Source of the DNA: Cytidiella melzeri
Lineage: Eukaryota; Basidiomycota; Agaricomycetes; Polyporales; Irpicaceae
Length of the DNA: 64,000 nucleotides
Direction: 5' to 3'
NCBI GenBank assembly: GCA_022592445.1
Contig: JABYQR010000244.1
Span: forward strand, 1 to 64,000
Every line of letters begins with the position of its first letter. Position 1 is the stretch's first letter. The position numbers and the translations under genes were made by a program. Below the pieces are notes generated by a model that did not search any database, was not told where the DNA came from, and saw only the letters and a program-made list of their open reading frames with translations. Below, in pieces: positions 34,279 to 45,800 of this stretch.

Positions 34279-34494
34279 AGGCCGTGTAAGTGCTTGTGCA
34301 GCGATAGACACCCGAGCGAACCAGTCGATGGTGGTTCAACTTGAACAGCTACCAAAGGCGGACGTGGTTCCACAGTGATACGCCCCGAATAGCAGAAACC
34401 TTAACCTTAGAGATGACGATGACCAAGACCCAAGCTGCAGCCCGGCTGAGTGAAGTTTGTTCTTAACCACCACCTACTGACACTCAGACGAGAG
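34279..34494. promoter_or_regulatory. Shared 216-bp divergent promoter region, peroxidase and NFU1
   Basis: Only 216 bp separate the ATG of the peroxidase (minus) from the ATG of NFU1 (plus), so both promoters and 5' UTRs must overlap here. I see no clear TATA box. Elements for iron or heme control cannot be recognised with confidence. Confidence 0.4.
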
Positions 34495-35500
34495 ATGTCC
34501 TCCTCTAGATACGCATCTTTAGCGCTGCGCACACTGACCAAACCCTCGCCACCATCCTGCAGCTCCAGAAACTATGCAGCACCTGCTGTCCGAAGGCACC
34601 TCTCATACACTACACCACGGAATGCAAGGCTTCTGCGTAAAGAGACACTTCTCACAGCCTCAACGCGGCACCCGCATGCATCGACCACGCAAGGGAAGCC
34701 TATGCAATGTACGTAGTCACAACGAGGCTCAACGGACATAGTTCTGAACCCTTACCCCGTCTGCCAGACCGGTCAATGTTCATACAAACAGAGACAACCC
34801 CAAACGACGACTCCCTCAAATTCATTCCCGGCGTATCAGTGATGCAGGACGGCAGTGCCGAATTCCTAGACACCCGTTCAGCGCTCAAGTCACCACTGGC
34901 CATCCGACTCATGGGCATTGAGGGTGTCAAAGCGGTGTTTTATGGTCCCGACTTTGTCACGGTCTCAAAGGACGCAGAGACAGCATGGGCAGTCGTCAAA
35001 CCCGAGATATACTCTATATTGATGGAGTTCTTCTCGTCGTCGCTACCACTGTTCAGGTCGGACGAGGATCGGGAGGCTGCGGGTCCCCAGGACACAAAGA
35101 TATTGGATACGGACTCGGAAACGGTTGCTATGATCAAGGAGCTGCTCGAGACGAGAGTACGGCCGGCCATAATGGAGGATGGAGGGGATATTGAGTACAG
35201 AGGGTTTACGGAGGAAGGGATTGTGGAGGTGAAGCTGAAGGGGAGCTGTCGAGGGTGTGATTCGAGCACGGTTACGCTCAAGAGCGGAATTGAGCGAATG
35301 TTGATGCACTATATACCGGAGGTGAAGGGTGTTGAGCAGGTATGTTCGGGTCCTTCTGCGGGAATTTTTCGAGTTAGCTCAATCTTGTGTTCCATCAGAT
35401 TCTTGACCAGGAGGAGCAAATAGCGAACGAGGAGTTTCAGAAACTAGAGCAGCGACTGGAAAACCGGGCTTCCCAGACGCAAGCACAGGATTCGCCGTGA
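34495..35500 (+). CDS. NFU1: Mitochondrial NifU-like Fe-S scaffold protein NFU1
   Basis: NFU1 carries [4Fe-4S] clusters to mitochondrial targets such as lipoate synthase and complex II. Exons 34495-34708, 34768-35339 and 35399-35500 (total 888 nt, 295 aa, phases consistent). The Arg/Ser-rich N-terminus (MSSSRYASLALRTL) fits mitochondrial import. The Nfu N domain starts MFIQTETTPNDDSLKFIPG and runs to about residue 175. The C-terminal NifU domain (VRPAIMEDGGDIEYRGF) holds the cluster-binding CxxC in GSCRGCDSST. The tail EEQIANEEFQKLEQRLE is helical as in fungal homologues. The first intron has a GTACGT donor, the second GTATGT. Confidence 0.92.
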
Positions 35501-35848
35501 GTGCGCTTTGCAGTGGGGTAGCATATGGTAGCTCACGGCTTGGGACGCAGTATGGCACAATATATGTCTGTGTAATACTACCTACAGTACAACTGAAATC
35601 TAGTTTGCTCTCACCACTCGCGTCTCATCTCTACCCTTTCCCACCGTGTCTCCCCGGTCCATTGCTTTCTCTAGCTGTCGTTGTGAATACCGGCAAGGGC
35701 TAAGTACGAATCTGTGACCCGAGAGTGCTTTCCACAATCCGGCGTCTACCTGACTGAATCTCATTTTCGATCGCGATTACAGTACATACATAATCTCGTA
35801 TACCGTGCTCTTGCCAGTCTCTACTGACATTCCTTGTCTCCTGCCGCC

Positions 35849-37044
35849 ATGACTTCAAGTACGCCACGCAAGTTCACTCTGGCCTCACGAGCCTCAGAGC
35901 TGGCGCAGATCCAGACAAACATCACCCGCGACGCCCTCCAAGCCAAATTCCCCTCCACAGCCTTCGAAACCTCGTTCATGACCACCGGAGGTGACCACAA
36001 CCAATCCCAAGCTCTCTACCTCCTCGGCGGAAAATCCCTTTGGACGAAAGAGCTCGAGGTTGCGCTGGTGGAAGGGGTGGTCGACATGCTCGTACACTCG
36101 TACAAGGACGTGCCGACGACGCTGCCCGAGGGCTGTGAGATCGCAGGGGTGCTGGAGAGAGAGGACCCTGTAGATTCGCTGGTGGTGAGGAAGGGGCTCG
36201 AGTACAAGACACTGGAGGAGTTGCCGGAGGGGGCGGTGGTTGGGACGAGTAGCGTGAGAAGGGTCGCACAGCTCAAGAGGATGTTCCCAAAGTTGGTCTT
36301 CCGGGACGTGGTGAGTTTTCTCGCTCGTCTCTCCTGCCCGGAGTGTGTGTGTGTGTGTGTTTTCTCACATGGCCAGTGAACCCGGTGTAGCGGGGCAACC
36401 TGTATGTGCTGTTCTTTTCTACAACGCGAGAGCATCGTTGCTTGTGTATTGATGTAGACTCTCTTGCTAGAAACACGCGCATGTCTAAACTGGACGCGCC
36501 TGACAGCCCGTATGTCGCGATTATACTCGCCAAAGCCGGCATGCTACGGCTAGGCTGGAAATCGCGCATCTCTTCAGACATCTCCCCGCCCACACTCTTT
36601 CATGCCGTCAGCCAAGGCGCACTGGCTATCGAGATCCGCACGAGCGACGCGGAGGCAAGGGAGCTGTGTCGTTCAATAACGCACTGGCAGACCGAGTGGA
36701 GGTGTGCGGCGGAGCGTGCCTGTTTGCGAGTTTTGGAGGGCGGGTGCAGCGTGCCTGTGGGTATCAGCACAGAGCTTGTCGAGAAGGGAGAACGAGCAGG
36801 GATACTAAAGATTACGGGGTGTGTGACTTCGTTGACTGGTGCTGAGCATGTGCAGCATAGTCTGGAAGAGGAGGTGAAGAGCTTGGAGGAGGTCGAGGCT
36901 GTTGGGGCAAAGCTTGCCAGGACACTGATGGACACTGGTGCGAAAGCGATTTTGGACGACATCACTCAGGACAGGGCGAAGCGTATTGGCGAGGCAAAGA
37001 CGACAGAGGAGAAGGAGAAGATTGAGGCAGCTATTGCTGCATAA
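35849..37044 (+). CDS. HEM3: Porphobilinogen deaminase (hydroxymethylbilane synthase)
   Basis: It joins four porphobilinogens into hydroxymethylbilane in heme synthesis, in the cytosol. Exons 35849-36310, an 11-nt micro-exon 36391-36401 and 36471-37044 give 348 aa. Motifs: FTLASRASELAQIQ, KSLWTKELEVALVEG, DMLVHSYKDVPT (catalytic Asp region), REDPVDSLVV, VGTSSVRRVAQLKR, and RGNLNTR built across the micro-exon. The dipyrromethane-cofactor Cys lies in LEGGCSVPVG. Intron 1 contains a (gt)n run (36344-36360). The family is usually 320-360 aa, so the gene looks complete. It lies 348 bp downstream of NFU1 on the same strand. Confidence 0.95.
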
Positions 37045-37520
37045 TTTATAACAACACTTGTCGTATATACTACAATATGGAATCCAGAGATGTATCAAAG
37101 AACTCGCCTTGCTGTCACCACATGAGTATGCGAACAACCATAAAGTCCTTTGCTCTCCACAGCCAAACGAGCGAAAGGCACCAATGGGCAGCTGTCTCTT
37201 GCTAAAACCACGTCGAATGGCGGTTGAGAAAAACAGCACCAGCCAACGAAAGATAAAGCAAGCATCTCTCTCTACGTCCCCGCGAGCGCCTGCATCTTCC
37301 AAGGAGACCTGAAGGTGTCGGCGAAAGGCAAGTGACTCTAAGGCGGAGACGACGAAAATGACATTGTGAGGAGAGAAAAAAAAGGAGACGAAACTTTATG
37401 GGAGGGAGGTGTTTGGACGTGTTTGGTGCGAGGTGGAATCGAGATGCGGATGCTGCTCAGGCTTTCGCGGCAGACACAGCGGCGGCGCACTTGTCCTCTG
37501 GCCACTTCAACTCGCAGCGG

Positions 37521-38471
37521 ATGTCGACTAGACGATTGCAGAAGGAGCTGTCAGAGCTTCAAAACGAGGGGACTCCAGCTGGTACGTCGATGTTTGTGCC
37601 TCAAACGAGATAATTGGTATTGAGAGCAGGGTCCGCAGGTATCGAGCTCTTGAAGGGAGAAGACTACCAGAGCTGGATATTGTCAATAGAAGTTCTTGGA
37701 GAGTCGCTCTACAAGGTGTGCATGTACCCGACTCTTGACGATATTCAGGTATGGATCTTTCAATAGGGAGACAAGTTTGCGCTGGAGTTCCGCTTCGACG
37801 GACAATATCCCATCTCGCCACCATCCGTGACCTTTGTAGTTAACGAGCAATATCATGCACCGGAGCACCCGGTGAGCAGTTTTTTAGTAGAAACTCTAAC
37901 AGTGCAACACATTGATCCCGCTGCAGCACGTATATTCTAATGGTCATGTACGTTGTGATATACTCCTCTTGCACCTCGAAGCTCATGTTCTAACGCCTCC
38001 AGATATGCGCCTCTATATTGGCGAACGAGTGGTCCCCCGTGTTGACAGTCAGTGCAATCTGCATAACGCTGCAGAGCATGTTGGCTTCATGCAAGGTTGG
38101 TTTCAATCGCTTTCCTCATCTGACTCGCGTATTCACAGCTCTGTCTTAGCGCAAAGAGCGGTATATACACACTGAATCCGTGTGCTCGAACGAAACTGCT
38201 GATTATTTGCATCTAGTCCTCCTGATAATGACCGCTACGTCGCGCGAGCACCGGCCGATCCTAGAAGAGTGAGTCATTTCATGTCCCGCGAAGCGACATG
38301 CTGATGTTTGTGTTACTAGACACGCTGGGCTTTTCATGGTGAGCGTCGCTCACATGTACCACAAATCAAATCTCTGACTGTGATATATCAACGCACACAA
38401 AGATGACGAGTACGTCCGCCTAGATTGTGATAGCCAAGTGTCGCTGAGCTGACCACGTCCCTAGTGTCTAA
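37521..38471 (+). CDS. Ubiquitin-conjugating enzyme E2, UBE2W-like
   Basis: UBE2W-type E2s attach ubiquitin to disordered N-termini. Ten exons: 37521-37581, 37639-37715, 37767-37871, 37927-37947, 38003-38095, 38150-38160, 38217-38268, 38320-38338, 38403-38409 and 38465-38471. They sum to 453 nt, 150 aa, the size of the family. Text: RRLQKELSELQNEG, YQSWILSIEVLGE, YPISPPSVTF, HPHVYSNGHICASIL with the catalytic Cys, NEWSPVLTVSAICITLQSML, RPPDNDRYVARAPADP and TRWAFHDDDV. HPH in place of the usual HPN is typical of UBE2W. An upstream in-frame ATG at 37398 exists, but the homology starts at 37521. Confidence 0.9.
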
Positions 38472-39136
38472 ATTGATTCACGCACTTGTGTTCGTAATAC
38501 TGATATACCGAGCGTTTTATCTTTGCTGCCATTCCGACATTTACTCGCAGTCCCTGCGTCTTGGAGGTATGCGGCTTCCGTTCATTTACGATGGTCTGCT
38601 GGGAGCCAAGTACACCGAAACATCTGGCAAATGGACTGGAGCAAAAGGTGAACTTCTCAAGTAGAATATCATGTAGAATATCGGGCTGTATTTGTGCGTA
38701 TTGTCTAAAGACTGCCGAATTTCACAAGTCCAAACATTGACATTGACAGGTTCGTCTTACCTTGACCCGTTTCACCGCAAGCACTCAATCCATCAACGTA
38801 TGTAGGTACGTTAATCAGCGCTCCAGCCAGACTCCATGTCCGGTTCAGAAAGCAACCTCCCGCGCCCGCTGATCACCCAAGTAGAGCTTCTTACTCCATG
38901 GACCAGGGTAGGGAGATGCAGCAGCAACGTGTACTTGGCGTGTCACTCAAAGATATGCACGGCAGGATAACCTAGAAGGTCGGCATAACGAGGGATGGGC
39001 GGGTTTAATGCAGCAGAGTCGGCGGAAAGGCTTGGTAGCGCAGATCATGACGCTGGGGCTCATAGCGTTTATAGATGATCTCGATATACTGATGAAAGCA
39101 GGGGACCGGTGCCTAGAAAACATAATCGCGATGTAA
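38472..39136. other. Intergenic between UBE2W-like gene and hAT element
   Basis: Short frames only; nothing with family text. It ends at the 8-bp duplication GTTGGCAT that marks the hAT insertion. Confidence 0.5.
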
Positions 39137-39599
39137 GTTGGCATTAGTGCTTAGCAAATACCATTAAATATTCCAACTGGCCTGTATTTAATGATTACCA
39201 TTGAATACCAATATCACGTGATGTGTATTGAATAATAATGTATTTAATAGTATTGGTATTGGTTAGTATTGGTATTTATTGGTATGTAATGGTATTTAAT
39301 GATATAGTCAGTGTTTGGGTGATACAAGTTCAAGTCCTTGCTCAACTGAGTCTCTGATTGTCTTGCTTTTATAGCTAACACATTGTACAATGAACTCATC
39401 AAGACAGTAAGATGGTATGCATGACTATTAGTATGCACTATAAGTAGCATCACTGTATATATTACAACTACTTCATTGGAGTTTAGTATGTTCTGTTGTC
39501 TTGCAACTGGACAGTGCTACTACATAGACTTTGAACAAATTGGTACATGTATGCTAATATACACAGGTGGCCACAGCTGCAGTCAATGACATTTACTTG

Positions 39600-41790
39600 C
39601 TCCAGATAGACACACCATTGAGATACTCAATACCCTCACCAAGCCCAATCTGTAACCACTCCTTTGAGATAACAATCTTTAATGCCTTCCTGGCCCCAAG
39701 AGATGAGCGAGAGTCTCTCATAGTGTGCTTGCATGATGAGAATAGCCTCTCAAGTGAGACACTGAATCAGGAATTGCAAGCATGTCTCGTGCAATGTGAG
39801 AGATGGTGGGAAAGACCTTTGCATAACTCTACATAGGCAAGTTGGTTAGCAAGGACCACAATTTTGTGTTAAATGTGGTACATACATTCCACCAAGTGAG
39901 TACATCCTCATCATCCTGAGGAGAATGTGCACCACTGAGGTAAAGCTCTATCTCAGTCTCCCGGTGAGCAGCTGATGTGACTGATGCAAAGGCTATTGCA
40001 GATGCAAAAATTGACTTGTTGGCTGGCTGTGCAGATGTGGATGTGTTGGCAGACTGCAAGGTTGTGGCAAGAGCAGAAGAATACTGGGTATAAACCTCTC
40101 TGAGAGGACACTCTGCTTGAGCTGCTACTGCCTGATCCCAATCTGCTTGTCAGGAACACAACCAAACTCTATGAAGAGCGAGGAAGTGACGACGGAGGGT
40201 GGAGGAACGACGAGCAAACTCGCGTGGACAATGACGACAGGGAAGATGATGATGATGAGGGAGAAACAACGACAAGGGAGCAGCTAACGATGAGCTAAAG
40301 ACCAGGTTATATTAGTACTGTGAAGGACTAGGTACAAGGTGGACGTCACCTAAAGACCAGGAGGTAGAATCTGAGGTCTTTAGAGAGCTACAGGGTGGGT
40401 TTATATACATCTCAGACAAGGACCCCTGGTACCAGGTCTGTACTCCTAACACTGCTGTGGGAACGTATGGTGTGCTATGGTGCGATGTTCTACAATGTTC
40501 CACAATGTTCCAGCACCTTCTATGATCATGTGACTGGTCTGTCACATGTACCTGATCACATGCAGGCGCCATGTGTCGTTGATAAGATAAGATAAGGAAA
40601 ATGGCTATCAATAAGATAAGATAAGGAAAAATAAGAGAAAAGAAAAGGAAAAAGTATGCATGTTCGTGACACTGCTGTCTCAAAATACTTCAGCCAGATA
40701 GACGGATGAAGGACTGTGGTTGCAGAGTCATGTCAATTCAGCCTGAATAGCCTAGTGTATATGTACTTACCAGCAGCTAGAAGGGGGAACTTTTTCTTTA
40801 ACAAAATCTGCATATGCTTATCATGCTTTGCAAGTGCCATGGACAATGCCTTTTGCAGATTTGGAGCTGAAAAGTGCACATCAAGACAACAACTACTGAG
40901 ATGGTTTTCAAGATGTTTATAGAGTGAAAGAAGTTGTGGAAGTGTTGGAACTTTCTTCTGTGATAGACTGCTTGTGAATTCTTTGAATGGCTGTTGAGGT
41001 GAAGTGAGAGACAATCAAACAACAAGTGATGATAGCTAAACTGACTGCTAGTACTTCCACAAGATTCTCTAAAAATTGCCACCCTTTGGGATCAATGTAT
41101 AACTTGGCTTGCTTCCAAACAGCTGCTGCTCTTTTCTTGCCTCGTAGCCCGTCAGGCAGTGTGTTAACCCAGAATGTGATAGCCTAGGATAAAATTAGTA
41201 CAGAGTCAAAGTTCTCTGGAGAATGCCAAGAATGCACATACATTTTGAAGAAGAATGCCCCGCTCAATCTCTGCCAGAGTTGTGTTCCACTGGATGGGCA
41301 TACCACATATAAGATTAAGATGATGATGCTCTGTGCTGCACATTTTCTGGATGATCTGACACATTTTCTTGCGCCGTGGCTCACTTCGCAGAACAACTAC
41401 CACAATTTATTAGCTCAAGTAATTTAAGGAACAGTGTCTTACCTTATCAGCAACAATTGGTTGCTGTTTTGCTTTTATTGACATCCTCTTAGTACTAGTG
41501 ACTGCCTCTCCCATGTCCTCATCACTGCTGGCAATTTCAGCCTCAGACAACTCTGAGTCAGTATCACTCTCATTGCTATCTGGTAGCTTCTCCTGTTCAG
41601 AGGCCTCTCTGTCTAACACAGCTTCTCCAGCCTCATCTTCTTCTTCATTGACAAGTATGTCATGAGCACAAAGGTACAGATCTTCCTCTTCTGGGCTAAC
41701 TACTAGTCCAAGGCCAAATAGTAGCTCTCTTCTGATAGTCAATGTGCTGTCAAGCTGTGAGAAAATATGGCACTTACTGCACAACAAGAT
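39600..41790 (-). pseudogene. hAT transposase (interrupted by a solo LTR)
   Basis: Minus-strand fragments in order: an acidic N-terminal segment (41787-41410: ESDTDSELSEAEIASSDEDMG), a core piece with IQWNTTLAEIERGILLQ (about 41290), ITFWVNTLPDGLRGKK (about 41150) and LTSPQQPFKEFTSSLSQ to SAPNLQKALSMALAKHDK (41014-40733). After the solo LTR come the dimerisation region ETEIELYLSG and DDEDVLTWWN (about 39930) and a last piece like ERLFSSCKHTMRDSRSSLGA (about 39700). No single frame is intact and the catalytic residues cannot be placed with certainty. Confidence 0.75.
40148..40671 (-). repeat. Solo LTR of the element E family, TSD CTGCT
   Basis: It is the reverse complement of the element E LTR (TGTCAGGAACAC ... 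GCATGTTCGTGACA, 524 bp), flanked by CTGCT at 40143-40147 and 40672-40676. It lies inside the hAT transposase region, so it is younger than the hAT insertion. Confidence 0.92.
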
Positions 41791-41889
41791 GTCCTACGTG
41801 AAGACCACAGCCCACTTGACAATCATTGGCATTAAGCTGGACATCCTTGTTCCGCTTTACAATGCAATGACAAAGTCCTTTGACCAGGG

Positions 41890-42345
41890 TAATATGATGA
41901 GCAGTGCAAAACAGGGGCAGCACAAATAATCAAGGTAGCTACGCAACATGAAAACTTGTACATAGATGCATGAGCAGTGCAAAAAACATAGGGAACAGTC
42001 TGTATAAGTGGAGAGACAAAGATCACACAAACATAGCTGGAACACATAGTTGCAACACTATGAAACATGTATGAATCCATGAGCAGTGCAAAAAAGGGGC
42101 AGTACAAATGATCAAGGTAGCTATGCAACATGAAAACTTGTACATAGAGGCATGAGCAGTGCAAAACATAGGGAACAGTCTGTATTAGTGGAGAGACAAA
42201 GATAAAAAACATAGCTGGAACATCAACAAATGTGTATGAGTACATGAGCAGTGCAAAACAAAGGCAGTGCAAATGATTAAGGTAGCTATGCAGCATTGAA
42301 AAACTGTGTATGGGTGCATGAACAGTGCAAATTGTAGGAAAGAGG
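41890..42345. repeat. Tandem repeat of about 170-180 bp, about 2.6 copies, near the hAT right end
   Basis: The unit begins gatgagcagtgcaaaacagg and contains aaggtagctatgcaacatga and gggaacagtctgtataagtg. Copies start near 41898, 42077 and 42245, the last partial. The motif atgagcagtgcaaaa recurs at half-unit spacing as well, so the unit may itself be a dimer. Such subterminal repeats can bind hAT transposase. Confidence 0.75.
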
Positions 42346-42614
42346 CTGTACATACATGCATGTGCTGAAAACTTGTCACATGCATAATATTCTAGAATAC
42401 CATTAAATACAGGAATAGTATTGTATTGTATTGTAATGTATTGTATTGTATTTAATGGTAATTGTATTCTAAAAAAATTTCCACAAGCGAGTATTTAATG
42501 GGTATTTAATGATATTCTGAGATTATATTGCATTATAATGGTATTTTTGCAGAGCACTAGTTGGCATTTGGTCGTAGTGTGTAACAACAAAACGATGTAG
42601 TATTTGCCAAGTTA

Positions 42615-42675
42615 TGCATCAAGAGAGAATCGAACTCCCGATGCATATGGCAGGTTACCACTACCCCATTAATGC
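42615..42675 (-). tRNA. tRNA-like remnant lacking a normal anticodon arm
   Basis: The minus strand shows a paired acceptor (GCATTAA with TTGATGC), an A-box-like TGGGGTAGTGG, a D-stem GGGT/AACC and a T-arm GGGAG-TTCGATT-CTCTC (B box GAGTTCGATTC). Only 13 nt lie between D-arm and T-arm where about 23 are needed, so the anticodon stem-loop is truncated. It is 61 nt long. It is more likely a pseudo-tRNA or SINE-head fragment than a working gene. Confidence 0.45.
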
Positions 42676-42875
42676 ATAGATAAGAAATCTTATTTATTGA
42701 ATAAGTACGACAAACGTGACATCTGGGAGCAATCTGGGAATGACGTCAGCCTGGAGGGCCCCTGGCCCAGGCTCATTTGGTTGGAAAATTCGCTGAATAT
42801 GCGAATATAATGGTGGACCATCTCTGACCACGTCCGCCAGCTGCTGCTCACCGTCCTGTTCAGCCCCTGGAACGA

Positions 42876-45800
42876 ATGGACTTTTTCTCAGCGACGACAT
42901 CGACGGCCACCGACGCTCTGGCAGCGATCACCAGCCCCGCGTTGCTGCACGCATCCCCCGGCACCCACTCACCAACAACAGCAACAACGGCAGCACCAAC
43001 GGACGCCTTTGCGGAGGCCATCAACGTTAGGTACTCGCGCAAGAGCAGCACCCTTCTCATCCCTCTCTCCCCCTCCGCAAGTCCCACCGCCTCACGCCAG
43101 CCATCGTTCCACACGGATAAACCCATTCCAGCCCCCGTCCTAGCCAAAGCACCATCTGCCATGCTACAACAGTCCAATTTACCGGCCGACGACTTTCTAC
43201 CAGTCACTCCTGCCTCCCTTCGTGAACTGCTTTCCACTACTCTCGTCATTGACATCAGGCCACATAATGCCTACGCTCTCGCACGTCTGCCCAATGCGCT
43301 GTCGCTCAGTGTGCCATCCACTCTCCTCAAACGTCCGCTCTTCTCGCTCGAGAAGCTCGCACAAATGCTTTCCTCAGAACAAGCCCAGGCCAAGTTCTCC
43401 CAATGGCAGGGAGCAGCCAGTATACTCGTGTACGATGCAGATAGTGGCGCTCTCAGCGAATCCGGAAACCTCGTTGGCCTCTTGCGCAAGTTCAGGAAAG
43501 AGGGCTTCACCCGTAAGCTGTTTTGGCTCAAGGGCGGATTCAAGGCTGTATGGAGAGACGCAATCCAGTTCGTAGACCAGCAGCCACTGCTAGATGACGA
43601 AGAGGCATCGGCGCCACCTGCGTCGACACCCGCAGCATTGCTCCGAACCACGCAGCTTCCCATGTCTGCATTCACGATGTGCTCGACGACAAGCTCTCGG
43701 CAGGTGAGTTTCACTGCGTTATACTGTTTCTCACGGTCTATATGTCGCTTTACGTTGTCGGGCTGTTATTCGTCGTGGGTTGTGCTTCAAGAATTAGCCT
43801 CCGCTCTGTCAGCTAGCACCACGCACGGACTCCATTCCCGAGACTGCTTTGGAGCTCAGCTTCTCTCAGCGTTTCAGCCTTTCTCCCTTGCGTTTCTGTG
43901 CCATCTTGCCTTGAGTTGGCAGATGACGAACATCAAGCGCTGCTTGGATGCAGTCTAGACCTGCGATCTGCAGTTTTCCTCGTCCACCCTGTAAAGATTG
44001 CTGTACCGTGTCTCTTTTACACCTTCTGATCCATCCGGAACCTCTCCACCACCTTACTATCTTGAATCCATGTTTAGTCACCGGATGCTGACCAGGGAAA
44101 TTCGCAGGTCTCATCGACGCCTATGATTGGTCGTGGGGCTGCTGATCCCTTCTCGCTACGTGTTCCGCCTCAGGTTAAGCGCATTTCGAACACAAACACT
44201 CCAACAGCGCTGTCGGCTTCCCCTCTGTTTTTGCCTACCGGCTTACCGACGGGTCAGACCCGTTCAAGCTCAATGTCACTACATCTTCCTCTAGCTTCAA
44301 AGAAGTTGTCAACGTCAACCATACCGGAGGACAGGCAGTTGCACTCGTTTCCGCACTCTCGCACCTCCTTGCCAACGAGTGCTGCTAGTCCCTATGATGT
44401 TGCGCCGATTGCCAGACCACACTCCAAGAGTATGCCTGGGGGTAATAGCGTCAGTTTGAGATCGTTTGCCCATGTATTGTTCTGCTGACAACTGTGGTCT
44501 TCTAGATGGCATTCAACCCCTTCTTCGACAATATTCGCCAGAATCTCGAACTGAGTGGTGGGCGAGGAAGCGGAGAAGGCATCTTGCTGAGGTTGCCTAG
44601 ACGGGTCAGGCGACGAGTTGGAGAGCTGCCATTTGAGTGGTTGAGAGACATTGGGCAAAGGAGCGGAACACTTGGCGATGACAGCGATGGAAGCGAAAGC
44701 GAATCAGCTGGGAAGGTGGATAGTGATGCGGCGATGAACAATAGCTTGCCAGGCGCGTTTGCAGCGACAGGGAAGAGGTCTAAGAAACAGAAAAGGAGCA
44801 AAAATACTTCGCACGCTCAAGATCGTTTCGCTGACTCATCTTCAAGTGATTCAAATTCACCACCACCGAATTCATCTTCTGTCTCGTTAACCACTTCTAC
44901 TTCGAAGGCGAGCTCCAAAGCAGGCTCGACTTCACCTCCGCCGGTCTCCACAATTGATTTGCATCCCCCATCTCCTGCCCTACCCACGTCTTCGGAAGTA
45001 CAGCCAACACCGCACTTGCCCCACGCAATCACAGCGGAGTCATCTGAGAATGAAACTTCGGGGGAGGATCTAGCCAAGGTCCTCGCTATGCAGTTCTACA
45101 AGATCGAACTCGGTGAGCAGAGACGAATGATGGGCATCATGGAGCACCACTCGAAGGAAAGCACAACTGTGCCGTTGGCTGATGCACGATCCGCCTCGTC
45201 GTTGACATCGTCTGGAAGTGGTCGCAGCATGTCCGGTGGTGCTTCCGCTCCTTCGGTGCAATCTGGTCCTGGATGTTTCTTGCCGCCTATGCCCTCGACT
45301 GTCGCGGGAGTCATGCAAGAAGAGAGCACTGACGGAGTTGCGGATGTCGTTGAGAAAGCTGCATTCCCCTACAGTATCACTGCTGGTGTCGAGAAGGGTG
45401 AGAAGAATCGGTAAGTTGCGCAGCCAATTCTCGATAAGAGTAAAAGAAGCTGATGTTCACTCTCTCACCCCTTGTCAGATATCGCAATATCTGGCCGTTT
45501 GAGCATGCGCGGGTACGCTTGCACAAGGCGCGCCCTGAGGACGACGATTACATGAATGCGAGCTATATACAACCACTAGGCACGAGGAAGAGATATATTG
45601 CCACACAGGGACCTTTGCCAACGACGTTTGCGGATTTCTGGACGTAAGTCCCTTCAAGATTCGTTCTAATTTTCCTGTAGACCATTCCCTGATCATACCG
45701 ATGTATTGTGGCTACCCTTAGATTGTGCTGGCAAGAGAACGTCCATGTGATTGTGATGCTCACTCGCGAAGTCGAAAGTGCCCTTGTAAAATGCGGAAAC

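Larger units (their letters stand above)
39145..42559 (-). mobile_element. hAT DNA transposon with 8-bp TSD GTTGGCAT
   Basis: The left end TAGTGCTTAGCAAATACCAT and the complement of the right end, TAGTGCTCTGCAAAAATACC, form imperfect TIRs of the hAT TAGNG type. GTTGGCAT lies on both sides (39137-39144 and 42560-42567), the 8-bp duplication expected of hAT. AT-rich subterminal arrays of tatttaatggta repeats lie inside both ends. Without the nested solo LTR (40148-40671) it is about 2.9 kb. The transposase is on the minus strand and decayed. It sits between the UBE2W-like and phosphatase genes without breaking either. Confidence 0.93.

Noticed and set aside
34940..35309. Minus-strand ORFs under NFU1
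   Set aside because: They overlap clearly coding NFU1 exons with the CxxC motif and have no family text.
40312..40683. 123-codon minus-strand ORF, similar to ones at 10.97, 18.4 and 51.3 kb
   Set aside because: All four are the same LTR read through; the frames follow the LTR and have no domain.
41832..42353. 173-codon open frame on the minus strand inside the hAT element
   Set aside because: Its repeated text (LHSYLDHLYCPFF-like) is just translation of the 170-180-bp tandem repeat; no family text and no start context.
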